The position numbers and the translations under genes were made by a program. A model generated the notes under the pieces. The model had not been told where the DNA came from. It saw nothing but the letters and a program-made list of their open reading frames with translations, and searched no databases. A DNA stretch of 8,378 nt from an uncultured Clostridium sp. (lineage in GTDB: Bacteria > Bacillota > Clostridia > Clostridiales > Clostridiaceae). The DNA is taken from the NCBI GenBank assembly GCA_934777095.1, contig CAKVNP010000077.1, positions 1 through 8,378 of the forward strand. Reading direction: 5' to 3'. This document shows positions 1 to 5,361 of the stretch, piece by piece (position 1 is the stretch's first letter; every line of letters starts with the position of its first letter).

Positions 1-12
1 ATATTATTTCGC

Positions 13-55
13 TAAATACCTATTTATAAAATTTCGCGTATTTACAATACGAAAT
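13..55. promoter_or_regulatory. Operator-like cluster of inverted repeats upstream of and over the -35 box
   Basis: TAAATA-CC-TATTTA (13-26) is a perfect inverted repeat. ATTTCGC occurs at 6-12 and again at 31-37, and its inverse CGAAAT at 50-55, so 31-55 forms an imperfect inverted repeat, ATTTCGcgTAT against ATACGAAAT, across the -35 hexamer. The arrangement suggests a repressor or auto-regulatory site for the downstream recombinase, whose N-terminus carries an HTH. The binding protein is unknown and the assignment is inference. Confidence 0.35.
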
Positions 56-70
56 AGTCTGTGATATAAT
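41..70 (+). promoter_or_regulatory. Sigma-A-type promoter of the recombinase gene
   Basis: TTTACA (41-46), an 18-base spacer and a perfect TATAAT (65-70), with an extended -10 TG at 62-63. Transcription would start near 77, giving a leader of about 33 bases. An operator-like inverted repeat (31-55) overlaps the -35 box. Confidence 0.75.
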
Positions 71-76
71 AAAATC

Positions 77-94
77 AAGGCTTTAGATAGCCTT
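77..94 (+). promoter_or_regulatory. Hairpin at the predicted 5' end of the recombinase mRNA
   Basis: AAGGCT (77-82) and AGCCTT (89-94) form a perfect 6-bp stem with a 6-base loop. The stem begins where transcription from the TATAAT at 65-70 should start and ends one base before the G-rich ribosome-binding site. 5'-terminal stems of this kind can protect mRNA from 5'-end-dependent decay. That role is inferred. Confidence 0.45.
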
Positions 95-95
95 C

Positions 96-103
96 GGGGG
101 GTG
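96..103 (+). promoter_or_regulatory. Ribosome-binding site that fixes a TTG start
   Basis: GGGGGGTG is one base away from GGAGGTG and lies six bases before TTG 110. An in-frame TAA at 104-106 rules out any start further upstream, and the next in-frame ATG is codon 114, well inside the protein. TTG is therefore the start. Confidence 0.8.
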
Positions 104-109
104 TAAGAA

Positions 110-1495
110 TTGGCTACAGGACGAACGAAAACTTTTAAATATCAGAATTTTAACTACAGCGATGAAATTAATGTGCTTCTCGCTGTAGATTTGACCGCTA
201 AAGATATTGAAAAAATAAATAAAATATACGATCATTTCAATTCTTTAGGGGTAACACGTGGATATGAGTATATTATTAAAGATTTATATATTTTAGTTGA
301 GAAACATCATTTAACTTCAACGCAGCTTGCTGAGATTTATTTAGTTGGTGTAAGAACTATTCAAATCTGGCTTAAGGAATTAGGTTTAAATAGAACGCTT
401 AAAAAAGCTCATAAAGCTACTCAAAAAAATACAATCAAAAGAAAAAATATGGATAATTCAATTTTAGCTGCCAGAAATATGAATAATTCAAATAAAAGCT
501 CATTTGGTATCCAAATTGAAGAAAAAAGTGAATTACCACCATTGGTAATAGATTTTCTTAATTATCTTGAAACAATTAAAGGTAAATCTAAAAATACTAT
601 AAGTGGATATAAAATTGATTTGAGTATCTTCTTTAGATTTCTAAAGGTTTATAAAGGATATCCTATTCAAGAAGGTTTAGAATTTGAACAAATTCCGATT
701 AATGATATAGATGCATCATTTATTAATAGTATAAAACTTACAGACTTATATGCATATCTTTCATACGCTGAAAAACAGCGCCATAATGGCACTTATGCTA
801 GAGCTCGTAAAGTTGCTGCTTTAAGATCTTTCTTTAAATATCTTCATTCTAAAGCTAAAGTTATTAAAGATAATCCAACATTAGAATTAGAATCGCCACA
901 AATTAGTAAAAGACATCCTATATATTTGACTTTAGATCAAAGTTTGGATTTATTATCTTCTTTAGATAAGGATAATAAGAATTACAAAAGAGATTATTGT
1001 ATTCTGACATTATTCTTAAACTGTGGCATGCGTTTATCTGAACTTTGCAGCATACAATTGGACAAGATTAAGGATGATACATTAACTATCATCGGTAAAG
1101 GAAATAAAGAAAGAACAGTTTATTTAAATGAAGCCTGCATTCATTCTATTAATGATTATTTAGCTGTTAGAGATGATTCTAAGGCTTGGGATGATGATAA
1201 AAAGTATCTTTTCCTATCGTCTAGAAATACACCGATAAATAAGCGTACAGTTGAATTATTGGTGAAAAAGCACATTAAAAATGCTGGTATTGTTAATGGT
1301 AAATATACTCCGCATAAACTAAGGCATACAGCTGCTACATTAATGTACAAGCATGGAAATGTCGATATACGTAGTTTACAAAGCATCTTAGGACATGAAA
1401 ATATATCTACCACACAGATATATACCCATGTTGATGAAGATACTTTAAGAGATGCAGTGAAATCAAATCCGTTATCAAATATTAAAAAAAAATAA
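110..1495 (+). CDS. Tyrosine recombinase (XerC/XerD-like) with an N-terminal helix-turn-helix extension
   Basis: This is a 461-residue site-specific recombinase. The C-terminal catalytic domain (about 265-455) has the complete tyrosine-recombinase set: Arg308 (GMRLSE), Lys330 (GKGNKER), His402 and Arg405 (PHKLRHTAAT), His429 (LGHENIST) and the nucleophile Tyr438. A SAM-like core-binding domain precedes it at about 140-250. Standard XerC/XerD proteins are about 300 residues. The extra 110-130 N-terminal residues include an HTH-like segment at about 68-93 (LTSTQLAEIYLVGVRTIQIW), then a basic Asn/Lys-rich linker. Translation starts at TTG with a strong ribosome-binding site and ends in a run of lysines just before the terminator. 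No phage genes, tRNA or att repeats flank it, so a resident chromosomal recombinase is more likely than a prophage integrase. It may be a Xer paralogue; its target site is unknown. The recombinase call is firm. The DNA-binding role of the N-terminus is inferred. Confidence 0.92.
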   Translation: MATGRTKTFKYQNFNYSDEINVLLAVDLTAKDIEKINKIYDHFNSLGVTRGYEYIIKDLYILVEKHHLTSTQLAEIYLVGVRTIQIWLKELGLNRTLKKAHKATQKNTIKRKNMDNSILAARNMNNSNKSSFGIQIEEKSELPPLVIDFLNYLETIKGKSKNTISGYKIDLSIFFRFLKVYKGYPIQEGLEFEQIPINDIDASFINSIKLTDLYAYLSYAEKQRHNGTYARARKVAALRSFFKYLHSKAKVIKDNPTLELESPQISKRHPIYLTLDQSLDLLSSLDKDNKNYKRDYCILTLFLNCGMRLSELCSIQLDKIKDDTLTIIGKGNKERTVYLNEACIHSINDYLAVRDDSKAWDDDKKYLFLSSRNTPINKRTVELLVKKHIKNAGIVNGKYTPHKLRHTAATLMYKHGNVDIRSLQSILGHENISTTQIYTHVDEDTLRDAVKSNPLSNIKKK

Positions 1496-1501
1496 AAAAA
1501 G

Positions 1502-1556
1502 TGCCCCTTTCACAAGCAAAGAACAATTGTTCTTGCACCATAAAAGGGGCATTTTA
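1502..1556. terminator. Two-way rho-independent terminator between convergent genes
   Basis: TGCCCCTTT (1502-1510) pairs with AAAGGGGCA (1543-1551). A second stem inside it is built on AAGAAC-AATT-GTTCTT. The plus strand ends in ATTTTATTAT. On the minus strand the hairpin is followed by TTTTTTTATTTTTTTTT, so it also serves the leftward gene approaching from the right. Confidence 0.88.
1521..1532. promoter_or_regulatory. Perfect GAAC-N4-GTTC palindrome (LexA-box-like) in the terminator tip
   Basis: GAACAATTGTTC matches the Firmicute LexA core GAACNNNNGTTC exactly, and is a better match than the site at lexA itself. It lies at the tip of a terminator hairpin, away from any promoter seen here, so it may simply be the hairpin's own symmetry. 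Confidence 0.25.
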
Positions 1557-1946
1557 TTATTTCTTCTTAGAGAAAGTTCTGATACCTGGGTAAATTTCAG
1601 TTGTCATTTCTTCTAAATCATCATCAAATTCTATACCAACTTCATCAAGATAAACTACATTATCAAAAGCATCTACATAGTCTTCATCTTCATGATCCAT
1701 GGCTAAATCTATATTATACTCTTCTACTTCATCTTGGCCATCAGCATGCTTTTCTTCTTCAAGTTCTGCTAAGGCTTTTTTTAACTCATCTTCAATGAAG
1801 TCATTTTCTTCAACATTCTTTGCTATATCTTCTATATTAATAGCTCTTATGTCTACTCCTTGCTCCTCTAAGCATTTACCACAGTTGTCACAGATTTTCT
1901 TTGAAAAAAGATCACAATAATCGTCTTCAGTATATTTATTATTCAT
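1557..1946 (-). CDS. Small, highly acidic protein with a CX7CX2CX2C motif; function unknown
   Basis: This is a 129-residue cytoplasmic protein that I cannot assign to a named family. Cys11, Cys19, Cys22 and Cys25 (around ICDNCGKC) form a compact motif that could bind zinc or an Fe-S cluster. The rest, about 30-117, is unusually rich in Asp and Glu, including a Glu/Lys stretch at about 51-67 that is likely helical, followed by a low-complexity acidic segment. The tail turns basic (SKKK). No signal peptide or membrane segment is visible. The start is well supported: ATG at 1944-1946 follows GAGGTGA at normal spacing, with an excellent promoter upstream. The gene is divergent from lexA and convergent with the recombinase. 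The acidity could suggest a DNA-mimic or partner-binding protein, but nothing in the sequence shows this. Confidence 0.8.
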   Translation of the reverse strand: MNNKYTEDDYCDLFSKKICDNCGKCLEEQGVDIRAINIEDIAKNVEENDFIEDELKKALAELEEEKHADGQDEVEEYNIDLAMDHEDEDYVDAFDNVVYLDEVGIEFDDDLEEMTTEIYPGIRTFSKKK

Positions 1947-1973
1947 AAAATCACCTCATCTTACTAAATTGAT

Positions 1974-2002
1974 ATTATAACAAATATATTTATTTTTTTC
2001 AA
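1974..2002 (-). promoter_or_regulatory. Promoter of the acidic cysteine-motif gene
   Basis: Read on the minus strand: TTGAAA (1997-2002), a 17-base spacer and TATAAT (1974-1979), preceded by an extended -10 TG. The leader is about 20 bases. It diverges from the lexA promoter; the LexA box lies about 60 bp from its -35 hexamer, so direct LexA control is uncertain. Confidence 0.78.
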
Positions 2003-2061
2003 GCGAAAATGATTTTTATTCTTTTGCCTGGGTATAATTTAGGTATGATTTGCTGTAAAAA

Positions 2062-2073
2062 GAACATTAGTTT
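2062..2073. promoter_or_regulatory. LexA box (SOS operator) of lexA
   Basis: GAACATTAGTTT matches the Firmicute SOS core GAACNNNNGTTC at seven of its eight fixed positions; the last base is T. It overlaps the first two bases of the -35 hexamer, so bound LexA would block RNA polymerase. This is the usual autoregulatory position. Confidence 0.82.
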
Positions 2074-2100
2074 GATATTACGTAAATGGTATGATATAAT
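2072..2100 (+). promoter_or_regulatory. lexA promoter
   Basis: TTGATA (2072-2077), a 17-base spacer and TATAAT (2095-2100), with an extended -10 TG at 2092-2093. Transcription would start near 2107, leaving a leader of about 15 bases with GAGGTG (2111-2116) before ATG 2122. A second TATAAT at 2033-2038 lacks a convincing -35 box. Confidence 0.85.
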
Positions 2101-2121
2101 ATGATAAAGTGAGGTGTTAAA

Positions 2122-2724
2122 ATGAACGAAGTAAATGACAAACAAACGCAAATATACGAATTCCTTAAAGCTTTTACTGCAGATAAAGGTTATCCACCAA
2201 CAGTTAGAGAAATATGTCAAGCTGTAAATTTAAAATCTACATCTTCTGTTCATGGTCATCTTAAGCAATTAGAAAAGGACGGATTAATTAAGCGTGATCC
2301 TACTAAACCAAGAGCTTTGGAGATTGTAAACAATTCTGTTAAAAAAGAAATGATAAATATACCGATAGTTGGTAAAGTTACTGCTGGAATGCCAATACTA
2401 GCCAGCGAAAACATTGAGGATTCTTTCCCACTACCTATCGATTACGTTAAACATAATAATGAATTATTTATGCTAAATGTAAGCGGAACAAGTATGATTA
2501 AAGCCGGTATTCTTGATGGAGACTTAGCTATTATTGAAAAGTGTGATTCAGCTTCTAATGGTGATATAGTTGTTGCACTTATTGATAACGAAGCTACTTT
2601 AAAGAGATTCTTTAAAGAAGAAAATCATATTAGGCTTCAACCAGAAAATGATTCTATGGAACCTATAATCGTTGATTCATGTAGCGTATTAGGAAAATTA
2701 GTTGGAATTTATAGAGCATATTAA
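2122..2724 (+). CDS. lexA: LexA, SOS transcriptional repressor and self-cleaving serine peptidase
   Basis: LexA binds SOS boxes as a dimer and represses DNA-damage genes. RecA filaments stimulate self-cleavage, which inactivates it. The protein has 200 residues, close to the usual 200-210. The N-terminal winged helix-turn-helix (about 1-68) includes the YPPTVREI signature and recognition-helix residues around [18 protein letters not shown]. After a short linker comes the S24-type latent peptidase. The cleavage bond is Ala88-Gly89 (VTAGMP), the nucleophile Ser124 ([14 protein letters not shown]) and the general-base Lys161 (EATLKRFF). Thr123 replaces the Asp common in Firmicute LexA. E. coli LexA has Met there, so it should be tolerated. 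The gene is monocistronic or nearly so, with its own promoter, a LexA box and a strong terminator. All key residues are present, so the protein should be cleavable. Confidence 0.98.
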   Translation: MNEVNDKQTQIYEFLKAFTADKGYPPTVREICQAVNLKSTSSVHGHLKQLEKDGLIKRDPTKPRALEIVNNSVKKEMINIPIVGKVTAGMPILASENIEDSFPLPIDYVKHNNELFMLNVSGTSMIKAGILDGDLAIIEKCDSASNGDIVVALIDNEATLKRFFKEENHIRLQPENDSMEPIIVDSCSVLGKLVGIYRAY

Positions 2725-2726
2725 TA

Positions 2727-2767
2727 AATAAAGTACCATATATATTACTATATGGTACTTTATTTTT
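2727..2767 (+). terminator. lexA terminator
   Basis: A perfect 16-bp stem (2727-2742 with 2749-2764, core AAAGTACCATATA) with loop TATTAC, running into TTTTT. The next gene begins only about 20 bases later, so that gene must depend on read-through or on a promoter overlapping this hairpin. Confidence 0.85.
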
Positions 2768-2787
2768 ATATGAAATGAGTTGGTAAA

Positions 2788-3465
2788 ATGAAAATTACAT
2801 ATGGTAAAGTATTTAAAGCAAAGAATGAATGGGATAATGAAAATATTATCTGCCCTAGAAAAGACTATGATCGCAATACATACTGGAATTTAAGACTTCT
2901 TTTTAGGACACTCTCCTCTCTTCCTGTGCTTTATTTATTAGGAAATTATCTTTATTATTTCTCTAAAGATGTATCTGAAATTAAAATTATCATCTTAGAA
3001 TTTATTGCTGGTGCAGTTATCTCCTACTTTTTAATTCAAATACCTAAAGTAATCATAGTAATCCTTCTGATGCCTGGTAAATTCAAAAATAAAGATTTTG
3101 AGCTGAAATTCTTTTATAGAAAGCGATTACTTACCTATAGTACTACTACTTTTCTAACACCAATTAATTACAATCTAATTATTATTATCCCCCTACTATT
3201 ATTTATCTGCTTACCTGTAATCTTTTTATTAGTATGTGGATTAAAGCTATATTTATTAGCTTTTCTTCAAGGGGCTGTTATCTTGATTTCTGAGGATTTA
3301 TTAAATTACTTTTTACAATTCTCTTCTTATAATGAAGATGATAAAATAACTCTTTACGAACCAGTGAATGAATATCATAAAACAGATAGTGATTTTATTA
3401 AGAGAATAAAAAGTTTCCCAGTGTTTGTTATCAGTAAGATAAGAAAAAGCTCTGATATAGAATAA
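2788..3465 (+). CDS. Multi-pass membrane protein, possibly a degenerate DUF3267-type zincin
   Basis: This is a 225-residue integral membrane protein with about four hydrophobic segments (roughly 37-58, 65-95, 127-150 and 152-168) and polar, charged ends; both termini are probably cytoplasmic. The order of features recalls DUF3267 membrane metalloprotease-like proteins: a helix that would carry HExxH, a short loop with PGKF, a helix with IIIIPLLLF, then a late helix with SEDLLN where the family has an S-G-D motif. The expected HExxH position reads PKVII (86-90), so the zinc ligands are missing. If related, it is probably not a protease. The family link is from memory and uncertain; an unrelated membrane protein is the alternative. 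ATG 2788 has only a weak ribosome-binding site (GAGTTGGT), and no clear promoter separates it from the lexA terminator, which suggests low or read-through expression. Confidence 0.75.
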   Translation: MKITYGKVFKAKNEWDNENIICPRKDYDRNTYWNLRLLFRTLSSLPVLYLLGNYLYYFSKDVSEIKIIILEFIAGAVISYFLIQIPKVIIVILLMPGKFKNKDFELKFFYRKRLLTYSTTTFLTPINYNLIIIIPLLLFICLPVIFLLVCGLKLYLLAFLQGAVILISEDLLNYFLQFSSYNEDDKITLYEPVNEYHKTDSDFIKRIKSFPVFVISKIRKSSDIE

Positions 3466-3510
3466 AAAAAGAAGCTGCATCATAGATTAACTATGTTGTA
3501 GCTTCTTTTT
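3466..3510. terminator. Two-way terminator between the membrane-protein gene and the YnbB-like gene
   Basis: A 20-bp stem (3466-3485 with 3491-3510; left arm begins AAAAAGAAGCTGCAT) with one wobble and one T-T mismatch and loop ATTAA. The arms start with A-runs and end with T-runs, so it can stop transcription from both sides. It begins immediately after the stop codon at 3463-3465. Confidence 0.88.
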
Positions 3511-3525
3511 ATATCTTTAAATCTA

Positions 3526-4803
3526 TTATAATAGATTGTTCATTGCCATTAGTATACCTATTTTAGCATGATCAAATGTTAAACCACCTTGTAGGTAAGC
3601 AATATATGGCTCTCTGATTGGAGCATCAGCTGATAACTCTATTGAAGAACCTTGAATAAAGGCACCAGCCGCCATGATTACTTCATCAGTGTATCCAGGC
3701 ATTGCCCATGGTTCACATTCAACGAATGAATCAATTGGTGATCCTTTTTGGATTCCCTTACAGAAATTGATTAACTTTTCTTTATCGTTGAATTTGATAG
3801 CTTGAATTATATCACTTCTCTTATCAGTCGGCTTTGGTAATACTTCAAAGCCTGCAAGTTCCATCATTCTAGCACAGAATATAGCACCCTTTAATGCTTC
3901 CATTGCGATGTGTGGAGCTAAGAATAACCCTTGGAATAATTGTCTCATTACACCAAAAGTAGAACCACACTCCCCTCCTATTCCAGGAGTAGTTAATCTA
4001 TACGCAGCTTGTTCAACACAGGCAGCTTTTCCTACTACATATCCACCAGTTGGTGCTATTCCACCACCAGCATTTTTGATTAATGAACCAGCTATTAAGT
4101 CTGCACCTACATCTGTTGGTTCGATAACATCAATGAATTCTCCATAGCAGTTATCAACAAAAATAACTACATCTTCTCTTACAGATCTAACAACTTTAAT
4201 GATGTCGCCAATTTCTGAAACTAAGAAAGAGTTTCTCCATCCGTACCCTGTACTTCTTTGAATATGTACTAACTTAATAGTTTCATCTTCTTTTAATACT
4301 TCGATTATTCTTTCTACGTCAAATTTACCATCTTTTAAGTCTACTTGTTTATATTTAACACCGTATTCTTTTAATGAACCGATATTTTCTTTGCCATTAA
4401 TTCCAATTATGTTGTGTAATGTATCATAAGGTGCACCTGAAATACATACCATTGTATCACCAGTTCTTAAATTACCCATTAAGGCACATCCTATTGCATG
4501 TGTACCATTAACAAAGTGAGGTCTTACAAGAGCAGCTTCTGCATTAAATACTCTAGCATATACCTTTTCTAAACCTTCTCTTCCAATATCGTCATAACCA
4601 TAACCAGCAGAATTAGTAAAGTGAGAATCACTTATTCTTTCTTCCTGGAAAGCATTTAAGATTTTTAATTGATTGTATTCTCTTATTTCATCATATATTT
4701 TAAATTGTTCTTCAACATCATTTAAAGCTTGCTTATATATATCAAATACAGCTGGCTTTATATTGTGCTTGCTCATTAGCAAGTTTTCTGTAATATTAAG
4801 CAT
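3526..4803 (-). CDS. PLP-dependent enzyme of the methionine gamma-lyase-like / YnbB ('aluminium resistance') family
   Basis: This is a 425-residue cytoplasmic fold-type I pyridoxal-phosphate protein. The Schiff-base lysine is Lys243 in SLIKNAGGG. Asp217 in VDNCYGEF should contact the pyridine nitrogen, and the SGAPYDTL loop at 122-129 is the likely phosphate site. Other family landmarks are RPHFVNGTHA (94-103) and the TPGIGGECG loop at about 272-280. The length is normal for the family and no break is seen. Relatives are annotated as methionine gamma-lyase family or aluminium resistance proteins, including B. subtilis YnbB, which also lies near hfq. The true substrate is not settled, so a C-S lyase role is only inferred. 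ATG 4801-4803 follows GGAGG (4810-4814) with six-base spacing. The leader appears to contain a long palindromic repeat. Confidence 0.93.
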   Translation of the reverse strand: MLNITENLLMSKHNIKPAVFDIYKQALNDVEEQFKIYDEIREYNQLKILNAFQEERISDSHFTNSAGYGYDDIGREGLEKVYARVFNAEAALVRPHFVNGTHAIGCALMGNLRTGDTMVCISGAPYDTLHNIIGINGKENIGSLKEYGVKYKQVDLKDGKFDVERIIEVLKEDETIKLVHIQRSTGYGWRNSFLVSEIGDIIKVVRSVREDVVIFVDNCYGEFIDVIEPTDVGADLIAGSLIKNAGGGIAPTGGYVVGKAACVEQAAYRLTTPGIGGECGSTFGVMRQLFQGLFLAPHIAMEALKGAIFCARMMELAGFEVLPKPTDKRSDIIQAIKFNDKEKLINFCKGIQKGSPIDSFVECEPWAMPGYTDEVIMAAGAFIQGSSIELSADAPIREPYIAYLQGGLTFDHAKIGILMAMNNLL

Positions 4804-4824
4804 TTTGTTCCTCCAAACTTATTC

Positions 4825-4947
4825 AATGATGAATTATGAATGATGAATTTAGGAAGAAATTCCTTTAGGAATTTCCTTAAAAATATATTTTAGAAACTCT
4901 TTGAGTTTCATCCATAATTCATAATTCGTAATTCATAATTCATCATT
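4825..4947. repeat. 123-bp palindromic, MITE-like element built from heptad repeats
   Basis: The outer arms of 25 bp (4825-4849 and 4923-4947) are inverted copies with two mismatches; the outer 17 bp match perfectly. Inside are two perfect hairpins, GAAATTCC-TTTA-GGAATTTC (4856-4875) and GAAACTC-TTT-GAGTTTC (4893-4909), separated by the palindrome AAAATATATTTT (4880-4891). The arms are heptads: AATGATG, AATTATG, AATGATG on the left, and CATAATT, CATAATT, CGTAATT, CATAATT, CATCATT (4913-4947) on the right. It encodes no protein. The form is that of a small non-autonomous element or dispersed intergenic palindrome. No clear target-site duplication is visible. Of the 275-base gap it occupies, the remainder holds one promoter and one terminator. 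Confidence 0.75.
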
Positions 4948-4964
4948 ATTATTAACTATTTCCT

Positions 4965-4993
4965 ATTATATCTAATCTTTCGTAAAATATAAA
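4965..4993 (-). promoter_or_regulatory. Probable promoter of the YnbB-like gene
   Basis: On the minus strand: TATAAT (4965-4970), with TTTATA (4988-4993) seventeen bases upstream. The -10 is perfect and the -35 is poor. Transcription from here would start near 4958, giving a leader of about 155 bases that includes nearly all of the palindromic element. Confidence 0.5.
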
Positions 4994-5001
4994 GTCTTTT
5001 T

Positions 5002-5052
5002 GCATAAATAAAGGAGCAGCATAATAATTATGTTGCTCCTCTTCTTTTATGC
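5002..5052 (-). terminator. hfq transcript terminator
   Basis: A 14-bp inner stem (5012-5025 with 5027-5040; core AGGAGCA/TGCTCCT, one wobble) and a 7-bp outer stem GCATAAA/TTTATGC (5002-5008, 5046-5052). On the minus strand the inner stem is followed by TTTATTTATG, a modest T-tract. It lies 26 bases past the hfq stop. Confidence 0.75.
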
Positions 5053-5078
5053 AGCAAGATATAATAACAAATTTATTC

Positions 5079-5324
5079 TTATTGGTTACAATCCTGCTCT
5101 TGTTCAGTAAATAAAATAGGCTTGTTTGGAGTTATTGTAGTTATTGCATGTTTATAAACCATCATTTGTTTTCCTTCAGAGTCTAATATTACTGTAAAAC
5201 TATCAAAACCTTTTACAAATCCCTTTAATTGAAAACCGTTAGTTAAATAAATGGTAACCATTATTTTATTTTTTCTGGCACCGTTTAAAAATATATCTTG
5301 CAAATTGTTTGGTTGTTTGTTCAA
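5079..5324 (-). CDS. hfq: Hfq, RNA chaperone
   Basis: Hfq forms a hexameric Sm-like ring that binds A-rich and U-rich RNA and can pair small RNAs with mRNAs. Residues 7-65 carry the whole fold: the N-terminal helix [15 protein letters not shown], whose RKNK (17-20) is the lateral rim patch, the Sm1 region ([20 protein letters not shown]) and the Sm2 signature YKHAI (57-61). A short acidic/Gln tail, TEQEQDCNQ, follows. I start it at TTG 5322-5324 (81 residues, MNKQPNN..), which matches clostridial Hfq beginnings and lengths. The longer ATG start at 5337-5339 would put the perfect GGAGGTGG ribosome-binding site inside codons 1-4. miaA ends 46 bases upstream, so hfq can be read from the mutL-miaA transcript, and a candidate promoter lies across the miaA end. 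Confidence 0.96.
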   Translation of the reverse strand: MNKQPNNLQDIFLNGARKNKIMVTIYLTNGFQLKGFVKGFDSFTVILDSEGKQMMVYKHAITTITPNKPILFTEQEQDCNQ

Positions 5325-5329
5325 CCTAA

Positions 5330-5337
5330 CCACCTCC
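5330..5337 (-). promoter_or_regulatory. hfq ribosome-binding site that fixes a TTG start
   Basis: GGAGGTGG on the minus strand lies five bases before TTG 5324 (eight from the GGAGG core). It overlaps the alternative ATG at 5337-5339, and no comparable site precedes that ATG. Confidence 0.85.
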
Positions 5338-5361
5338 ATAATATAAGCATACGTTAATTAA

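Noticed and set aside
31..55. The inverted repeat as a dif-like crossover site
   Set aside because: The arms align only with a 2-base gap and do not match the Firmicute dif pattern I know. It is kept as operator-like only.
1484..1492. A9 run near the recombinase stop as a programmed frameshift
   Set aside because: It lies in the last codons next to a terminator A-tract; a shift would change only the tail residues and adds no coding region.
110..1495. Recombinase as a sign of a prophage or integrative element
   Set aside because: All neighbours on the right are core genes; there is no tRNA, att-type direct repeat, excisionase or phage gene in the window. The left side beyond base 1 cannot be seen.
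1601..1920. Open frames on the plus strand opposite the acidic gene
   Set aside because: They are low-complexity mirror translations of Asp/Glu-rich codons, lack ribosome-binding sites, and oppose a gene with a clear promoter and start.
2033..2038. Second TATAAT upstream of lexA as another promoter
   Set aside because: No -35-like hexamer at 16-18 bases and no extended -10 TG at the right place. The TTGATA/TATAAT pair at 2072-2100 is clearly better.
3908..4147. Plus-strand open frame within the YnbB-like gene, and similar frames at 6218-6412 and 7917-8126
   Set aside because: They lie fully or largely antisense to intact conserved genes and have no recognisable protein features.
4825..4947. 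The stem-and-hairpin layout as a tRNA or a riboswitch
   Set aside because: The arms are AT-rich heptads with no T-loop, anticodon or CCA features, and no known riboswitch core is recognised. Repeat-element symmetry explains it better.
4913..4947. Heptad array as a CRISPR
   Set aside because: The units are 7 bp and adjoining, with no spacers and no cas genes nearby.
4821..4951. Target-site duplication around the palindromic element
   Set aside because: The flanking bases (ATTC on the left, ATTA on the right) share at most ATT in low-complexity AT sequence, which is not convincing.
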